Shown piece by piece: positions 56,906 through 64,000 of a stretch of 64,000 bases of DNA. Source of the stretch: Trichopria drosophilae (Eukaryota; Arthropoda; Insecta; Hymenoptera; Diapriidae); the NCBI GenBank assembly GCA_030407085.1, contig CM059582.1, forward strand, positions 90,818,501 through 90,882,500, in the 5' to 3' direction. The stretch's first letter is position 1; each line of letters starts with the position of its first letter. Position numbers and translations under genes: made by a program. A model generated the notes under the pieces. The model had not been told where the DNA came from and did no database searches. It saw only the letters and a program-made list of their open reading frames with translations.

Positions 56906-58586
56906 ATTATTATTTTAAACAAAAACCTGCATTACAACACTAAAAATATTTATTACCATTTATAAACTTTTCAACAGATCGGTGTGTGCACATACTGAAA
57001 CCGGCATGAAAATTTATTCCTAAATAAGTCAAATTTTGAGATTGTATTCGGCCGCCAAATCGGATCCGCCATTTTTTAAACGTGTCATAATTTTTCGTCT
57101 GAAACATTTTCTTGCGACCCATGGTTTCTGTGACAAATCAAAAAGGGAAAACTCAAGTTTTTTCAAAATAATGGCTGCAAAGGGCTCGATCGTCAATAAA
57201 TTGTTACGGTTGTATTCGTCATCAGGAAGCAAGATTACGAAAGAAATTTTTTTTTTTTCATTTCAAATAAACGTACGAAATTGAAAAAAACGTTTTGTTT
57301 TTAAGAGCTCCAATTTCCTTTACCGCCAATTTTTATTGCTACATTCACCAGGAGGCAATAATACACAAGAAAAAATTTTTTTTTCGAGGTTTTCGCCCGA
57401 GTATCGAAATTTTTTTTATGTACTATGCGTGAACAGTTTTTAGTGCGTAAAATCGAATTTCACGCACTAGTAGTGAAAAATGCTATTTATATAGTATGCG
57501 TAAAATTCGATCGCCTTCTTCAAATGCATAAAGTCGAATTTTACGCATACTACGAAAAAACAAACAGCCCGTGTACCGAAAAATATTTTTTGTTGCAGCG
57601 TAAATTGCTCCTGAAAGTTGAAAAATATCCCACTGCACGCAGGCTGAAGTATTTATGAATTTTATTAGTTGAAAAAATGTGTTTGATACACGTATAAATG
57701 TATTTTGAGAATGTTTTAATTTAAAAATATTATTAACGTACTGAATTAGTATTTTTGAATTGGTACGCTTTAAAAATTCTTTTAACTATGTCACATATAG
57801 TACCCATAGAATTCCGAAGCAAGTTTTTTACAGTGACAAACATTAAGATTTTTTTATTAAATACGAAAAGAAATACGATTTCTGCAGTTCAGCGTGACAT
57901 TTTCTTGTTGCAATAATTAAACTTTTTTATTACCAAATGAAATTCCTTGATTTCATTTTGGTGACAAAATTGGGGTACGATAAAGTATAAATGATTTTTT
58001 ACGTACTTGATCATCCGTAAAGAGAATTATCAACGTATTTTCAATTATCTTAAATTAATGATATTTTTTTAAATTTCTTATTACACGTTTTTAAGCTTAA
58101 TTTGTATTTTATACTTTTCTTTTGGACATTTTCTGGTCTTTTTAATACATATCTATCATTTCTAAATGTTACCGACATCAATTATTGATTATCCTTGTCA
58201 AGTACTACGTTCTTTTCGAGCCGTCCGGTAACGTATCGTTTGTTTCTTAGATTCGAATCAGATATTGAACAACTGCAGAACAAATTCCGATCTGGATTCT
58301 CGCATGAACTGCACTTGCACACAATCGCAAAGGCGGCACATGTACACGGATTTTTAACGCTCTGTACTGGGCTTAATATTCATCCAATCAAAAAGTTTAT
58401 CAGAACTTATCATTATAATATTTCCTCCTCTATCTCCTCCTTTAATACTATGCGGCACTTTCTGGACATCCTGTATATAAGATCCTTGTTACTTCCATTA
58501 GGTTGGTGTTAAAAGAGTCATAAAGTACGTCAAGGGAACTTTAACGGCGGGAATACCATTTATATTGAACTCTCTACACACTGTGT
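56906..58586. repeat. Non-coding part of the duplicated block
   Basis: Reverse-complement counterpart of 11539-13088 in several segments, interrupted by an unshared portion at about 57130-57900. No gene supported; short frames at 57036 and 57425 lack recognisable features. Confidence 0.6.
57492..57551. repeat. Perfect 19-bp inverted repeat
   Basis: TAGTATGCGTAAAATTCGA at 57492-57510 and its exact complement at 57533-57551, with a 22-nt loop. A related smaller palindrome (AGTGCGT...ACGCACT) lies at 57441-57467. Confidence 0.85.
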
Positions 58587-59036
58587 GACGCAGATTTTGC
58601 GGGGGATTTAGATACGAGGAAAAGTGCGTCCGGTTATATTTGTTTCTGTTATAAAGGACCAGTTGTGTGGAGTTCAAGAATGCAAAAGTTAACGACAACG
58701 TCGATTACGGAATCCGAACTTATTGCGCTTTGCGCGGCTGCGAAGCAAGCAATTTATCTTCCACGATTGCTGTCTAGTCTGGAACATAATACGGCCCCAC
58801 CAACATTTTTTGCGACAACCAAAGGGAAATTTCCATTGTCGAAATCTCTGAATGTACAAAGAAAACGAAGCATATCGAAGTACAATTCTTTGATACTTCA
58901 GATATATAGCGCGAAGGTATACTTAAAGTGGAACATATAACAACAGATTACCAGTTAGCAGACCCTCTGTCGAAACCGCTATCTACAGTTATGTTAGACG
59001 AATATATGTCTCGCTATGGCATTTGTAACCCGTAGC
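58587..59036 (+). pseudogene. Ty1/copia pol relic (copy in inverted block)
   Basis: Reads DADFAGDLDTRKSASGYICF, GPVVWSSRMQKLTTTSITES, ELIALCAAAKQ, a damaged CDNQ region, then after frame changes the C-terminus DPLSKPLSTVMLDEYMSRYG. It corresponds to 11062-11538 in reverse complement but with different mutations, so the two have diverged since duplication. Confidence 0.85.
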
Positions 59037-59374
59037 ATACCGTTCGTTCTTTTAAAGTTTTTTTTTTGTTCTGCATAATTCGCAGATTAGTTGGCTTAAT
59101 TTTAAGTTGGTTAACTATTCTCTTCTCATTGAAATTGATTATAACGTTATTATTTTACACTTAAAAAATGGTATTAAAAATAAGGGAAACATTTCGCTAC
59201 TGCAATCATTGTTTAAAATATAATTGTTTTTAACGATTTCTGTAAGAGGTGTATAACTTCTGCCGGAAATTTTTTATAACGTTCAAATTTCGCAAACACT
59301 TCAAAAATATTGTTTCAAATAAAGAAAATATCGTTATGAAACAATTCTCGACTGGAATCATTGTTTAAAATATA

Positions 59375-59779
59375 CATACATTACATACATTGGTCAGATT
59401 TACTTGCCAACTTTATGCCATCTATGGCTAATCGAGCAAGGCTTAGTCATAATCCCACACAGGACGATACAAACAAGTAAACAATCACAAATACTACACA
59501 CAATCGACACTGTCAACAGGCGCATCGCAAACATTGTCTCATTTTCATTCAAGACAATATTGATGAAGCGTCGACCACGGAAAAACCATTCACGGTGTCG
59601 ATAACTACCGACTGATGTCGGTAGCAGTCCCAAATTTGTACCTTCGCCCAGCAAGGTTTCCCGAATTATCCGCAATGGAAATAATCAGAAAAAGTTGCCG
59701 GACGGGGATTCGAACTTACGACCTAAGGAACGTTCAGTTTACGAGGCGAGCATGCTAACCACTTAACCATCGCGTTCCC
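59375..59779 (-). mobile_element. tRNA-derived SINE, family 2, with 17-bp target duplication
   Basis: TCATTGTTTAAAATATA flanks the 405-bp insert exactly (59358-59374 and 59780-59796). The minus-strand head has GATGGTTAAGTGGTTAGCATG and box B AAGTTCGAATCCCC. The core CCTTGCTGGGCGAAGGTAC is shared with 10205-10674. The tail is ATGT-rich. Confidence 0.92.
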
Positions 59780-59879
59780 TCATTGTTTAAAATATAGTTT
59801 ATAACGATTTCTGTAAAAGGCATATACTTGTGCCTGAAATTGTTTATAATGAACATGTCCGCCGATTTTCGAACTTCTC

Positions 59880-60034
59880 GTCTTGATAATTGATAAGAAA
59901 ATTTTCTTAAGTTTTATAGCACTTCTATTCGCTGTGCATATTAACGCCTAATCCGTTGCAACACTTTTTTTCAACTTTTTTTTTATTGAATCGCGTTAAA
60001 TGATATTGCTTATGCTTACAGATTATTTGAACAC
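59880..60034. other. Gene-free spacer beyond the duplicated block
   Basis: Nothing recognisable; homology with the other block fades near 59880. Confidence 0.4.
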
Positions 60035-60112
60035 TATGTGTAGCTGAGAGGTTCTGAGCATGGGTTTCTGTGGAGCGGCGTAGGGTTCGAGTCCCACTCG
60101 GGGTGTTTTTTT
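60035..60112 (+). repeat. tRNA-like relic with T-run
   Basis: TAGCTGAGAGGTTC resembles box A, GGGTTCGAGTCCC is a perfect box B, and a run of at least 11 T follows at once. The acceptor ends do not pair, so it is a pseudogene or SINE head rather than a working tRNA. Confidence 0.5.
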
Positions 60113-63100
60113 TTTAAATTATTTAATTTTTATGGAACCAAAAATTGATAAATTCTTAATAATTTTAATGTACCTCGAAAGGAATATACTACGAATATTG
60201 ATGGAATAAATCGGGCTATTTGGGTAGTAGAAGGTATTGTCACTTTCGATCTTAGCTACGTCTGGATGAAATGAAACATGAATCTAGCTTTATAAAATGT
60301 TTTTTAGCAATACAGAACACTAGTAATCAAAAGGATTTCAAACTTATCCAAAGAAAAATAAATTCCTTATTATAGAAAGTTATTTGAATATGTAGAATTA
60401 AACAACTCGCATTTTGTACTAGGCAAGTCGCTATTTGTTTCCGGCACAACGAGTGCCCTCTTTTTTTTCGCGAACTTCATTCCGCGCGTTTTCTGGTCCT
60501 CCTGGAGTCGGAAATCTCTGCGCGGTAGCCGAACGCTCAACTTCGTTCCGCATTTAATTTGTAAACGCGGCGACGCTATCGAACACGTTTTTCTTTTGAA
60601 TTACTAAATTTTGGTTCTCGGGCGAGTTTTTTGATCTAGTGATTTCGCTCCGAATACCAAACTTGCCACGAAATAATTTTAACGTTATTGGATTTACGTG
60701 TATTTTGAAATTAAGTTTAGTTGAAAGGGCATCGCACTTAATAAATAATTGAAATGCACAGTGACAATTTGTGGAGTGTTCAGAAATCCAATCCCTCGTG
60801 TGCCGATACCGAACCAGCACCTTTACCCTTTTTTTCCTACATAAGTGAACAGAAATTTATAATTAAATGTTTAAATCATATAATTTCTCTTTTTCGTATA
60901 AGTGGATCGACTTCAATTTTTAAATGTTTTATCGCAAGTTAAAAAAAAATTGCATGAATTAATTTGTATGCATTAGTAGAGTAGAGCAGTCACATTTGCA
61001 ATGCTCTCCGAGCTTGCATTCTAGATTACCACGCCTTTCTGTCCGTCTACTGAAAAATTCCTCATCTGCAGAAGTGACCGGCCGGCATCACCAGGCTTCT
61101 ATCACGTAGCCAGTGACGTCATAATATGTTATCGACACGTGTACCTCTGAGAAGAATCTCGAACGTGGTTTTGCACTTGTGGCGGACACATTTCGTCCGG
61201 CAAATAAATGATAGTAGGAGCACGGAAAGTATATTGGGTATTTCAAAATAAAATTTAATAAAATTAATTAAATAATAGTCGACGTCTCAATTCCGCATTA
61301 CAGACTGAGCGACCAGGAAAACATAGTAATTTAACAAGTATCCCAAAAAGGGGAGATCTTTAGTTAAATGTTCATTCACATATTTCAGAAAAAATAACAG
61401 GAGAACATCGGCCGATAAAGTAGCACTAATTTAAAGAGGAACAATAAACTTTAAATTCGAAATGCTTATTTGTATTTATTTTTGAACGCGAATTCCGAGA
61501 ATCCGATTATTTCAATTTACGAAGCAAATTTAAACCCGTAGCTTAACTGAAATCGAAAAAGGAAGCATTTTTTTAAGGAAAACGTAGTGGAAGAAAGATT
61601 CCATAGCAATTCCCATACAGTACGTAATATGTTCACCATAACATTCTTATGGGAACATGAAAATTATTGTATGTCCGAAAGGAGACAATATTTTTTTATG
61701 CACAACTTTAGGTTCTCCCGAGAGGAAAATATTGTCCAAACCTCCTATATAAAAATTATTCTCATGGAACACTATAACTTGCATTGCTAACGTGATTATG
61801 GGACCCTATACGGTTATGACCGTTATGCATTGAAGCAAGTTCATTTTTTTTATGAATAAGTGCATGGTATCCGTTTATTGAAATTGCAAAAATTATTTTT
61901 TAGTTTTACTGTAGCAGATTTTTTGCTAATTTACAGTTTTTAATTTAAGTTAATTCAAATGATCACGATTTTAACTAGCACGTGATTTATCCGAATTAAA
62001 ACATTCTTTTATAAGCAAAGCAGAAAACTATTACTATAAAAAATGCAGTTTATTCTGTTCAGCAATGCTTAACAAATCAAATAAATGCATTTTTTACCCA
62101 AAATTCGAAAGTTTTTTTTTATCACAAGAGTGAAGGATTATTAACTTTAATCCCCTCTCTTTGACCTATGGCCAACCAGAACGAAGTATGGTTTTTCACA
62201 CTTTTCGACCGGCTATAAATTAGCTGCGTTTACGGCCATGAACATTATACGGTTTTCAACTCTCGGCAACCTTACTATTGAGGGCTTTGTCACGCAGCAT
62301 CCCTGTCCACTGCTCATTCCAGGGTTCGAGTTCGTTAGGGAACACCAACGTAGCAACTCGGTCGAGCAGAACGATTGCGGAGTTCAAACCAGCAGAGTTA
62401 GGCGCAGTCACATCAACGCAGCATCCCGGATCACAAGCGGAACTAACTATTCATCAAAAATCAGTCCTTTTCAGGGCTATCATAATCGTTTTCTGTTATA
62501 ACATTTATGAATTATTTTTTTTTTTTTTAAATTGTTCCAGCATCCGAGTTCAACTTAACGTCTACGCCAACTGCAGTCACTCAACCGTAATCAGCTGTTT
62601 CCGACGTTCTCGTCCGAGAAGTCAACAGGATCCCAGCCTACCGAAGAGGTCTTCGAGAATCGGTATTGCCGCCCGAAAGGCAGGCAACCGGTACTACTCA
62701 GCGGCCCTGTTCCCCCGTTCCGGCGGTCTGTTAGACGGCCCGGGAAACAGCCAGCATAGGGAGGTGCCATCGAATCGGTACTGCCGTCAGTGAGGCAGGC
62801 GTCCGGTAAATAAGGTTCATATTCCGCCTGCTAGGCTGTGGACATCGTGTGACCTTTTTTTAACGCGATCCGCGAAGTGCATTCTTCGTCCTGAGTGCAT
62901 AAATTGATTTTTTTATGTCCGCGTCCGAGAAATCGTTGGGTCCCGCTATTTCTTCCGACCCGCTTGAATCGGATGACATACGCCGAAATGTTCGCGCGTG
63001 TTCAGAACGCCGTAAAAAATCACCTTTAAGAGATAGGCCTACGCTATCTTGGGTTGATTCCTGCCGCGAAAATTGTGAAGAAAGCAAAACAATTATAATG

Positions 63101-63741
63101 TACTTTTTAATTTGACATTTTTTTTATAGAATATAATTATTATTATTTGTATACTGTGTACTTTTTATTTCTAATTTAAGTTCCGTCGATTTGTGAGAGC
63201 AGCGCAAACAAAGAGTGGTTTTCCCTTAGATTGGAGTCTACGGCATTTTTGACAATTTACTTTTTATACAATTTCGTATTCGAAACTTTTCCGCTTTGCA
63301 AACAGCAAGAAAATCGCTCTATAAAAAATTCAAGTACCTTTCGTCTAACTGGAATAAAAACTTTAGTCCATTGGTATCACGGGTACTTGCTAATACCACA
63401 CACTCACTCATGCTTACATTAGTGCTAGTTATTACGAATTTGTGTTAAGGCGCTTGTGCACGGGCATCGGGCTTGTGAACATTTAGCATTTTATTACATA
63501 TCTCATAGCTGTTATCCCGTCTATTATCCAAGCCACTCATGCCACGCGTTCGCTAACCTATATCGCCGAATAAACAAGAAACAACGCACTTGAGTTGTCA
63601 TCAGTGTCAAAAATCGATGCGTAACAAATATACGTGCCCCACCTTTAGTTTCTCGTTTCATCGTTTGTGTGTGCTTGTTTACGTACGTGATAAGCCGGAC
63701 ACGGTGTGGTTGCGTCTTATCGTTTTCATACCTGTGCAGCC
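60113..63741. other. No supported gene
   Basis: Mixed AT-rich sequence. 62540-62860 is GC-rich and holds two diverged direct copies (about 120 bp apart) of a segment with GAATCGGTAYTGCCG and GAGGCAGGC. A minus frame at 62979-62860 would encode 39 residues starting MSSDSSGSEEIAGPND, without recognisable domain. TGACGTCA occurs near 61111. Confidence 0.4.
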
Positions 63742-64000
63742 AATCGGTTAGTGTTGTCCTCTCTCCTAAATAATATCTTATTAATACATATCTTCGCTGT
63801 TACTGAAACCTGGTTAAATTCGGATATTTCGCCTGAAGCCACAGCCATATTCTCGTATAATTTAGTCCGCAATGACCAAGGAATACTATCCTCAGGACGA
63901 AATAAGTACACACTGGGCGGTGAAGTAGCTTGTTATAAACATGAATCCGTTACTAACGTTCTTGAGTACTCCGCCAGTACTAGTATGAATGATCCAGAAT
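63742..64000 (+). pseudogene. LINE endonuclease fragment, runs off the window
   Basis: An open plus frame without an ATG reads LLIHIFAVTETWLNSDISPE, then SYNLVRNDQGI and GGEVACYKHESVTNVL. These are the typical N-terminal motifs of the apurinic-type endonuclease of jockey/CR1-like non-LTR retrotransposons (TETWL box, GGGVA box with one Gly replaced by Glu). It continues past the last base, so its integrity is unknown. Confidence 0.8.

Noticed and set aside
62860..63087. 75-codon minus-strand gene
   Set aside because: No ATG at the frame start; the internal ATG leaves 39 residues and no domain or splice context was recognised.

Overview
The window looks like repeat-dense, AT-rich genomic DNA of an arthropod, most likely an insect. 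The evidence is GT-AG introns, tRNA-derived SINEs, a CCTAACCTAACC (TTAGG-type) tract near 18650, and a mix of Ty3/gypsy, Ty1/copia, Penelope-like, R1-like LINE, MULE, Crypton-like, piggyBac-like, CACTA-like and Tc1/mariner-like sequences. No complete, confidently identifiable single-copy host gene is present. One two-exon candidate at 9344-9916 may be the 3' end of a host gene, and a CpG-rich patch near 4.9-5.1 kb may be a promoter.

Layout. 0-9.3 kb: two tandem-repeat blocks (178-bp and 147-bp units), a mariner-type transposase relic, and a ~145-bp satellite split by a TTAA-flanked piggyBac-like element (6586-7766). 9.6-22.4 kb: a nested stack made of a copia relic, a Penelope-like element (PLE) with inverted repeats carrying GIY-YIG sequence, a 5.3-kb MULE inserted in the PLE reverse transcriptase with a 9-bp target duplication, and a 1.75-kb TIR element inside the MULE transposase intron. 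22.6-32.7 kb: two copies of a dispersed repeat, a decayed 4.7-kb R1-like LINE, a 1.45-kb palindrome and a Crypton-like tyrosine recombinase gene. 33.6-44.8 kb: a young Ty3/gypsy element read on the minus strand. 46.6-53.6 kb: MITE and SINE copies, and an intact 694-codon CACTA-like transposase ORF. 54.4-59.9 kb: an inverted second copy of the 9.6-22.4 kb block, without the MULE. The final bases enter a LINE endonuclease that runs off the window.

The most notable locus is the gypsy element at 33566-44810. Its two 990-bp LTRs differ at about three positions, and it is flanked by TCTC duplications. It has gag, protease and pol in successive -1 frames, with a T TTA AAA heptamer at the pro-pol junction. 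In the position where an env gene would lie it carries an intronless RRM, F-box and leucine-rich-repeat gene. That gene is interrupted by one in-frame TAA and is preceded by a candidate splice acceptor. Pol also contains a long low-complexity linker and a degenerate TARG1/OARD1-like macrodomain between RNase H and integrase.

The nesting gives a relative chronology. The PLE and copia sequences predate an inverted segmental duplication; the MULE entered one copy afterwards; the SINE copies with clean target duplications and the gypsy element are more recent.
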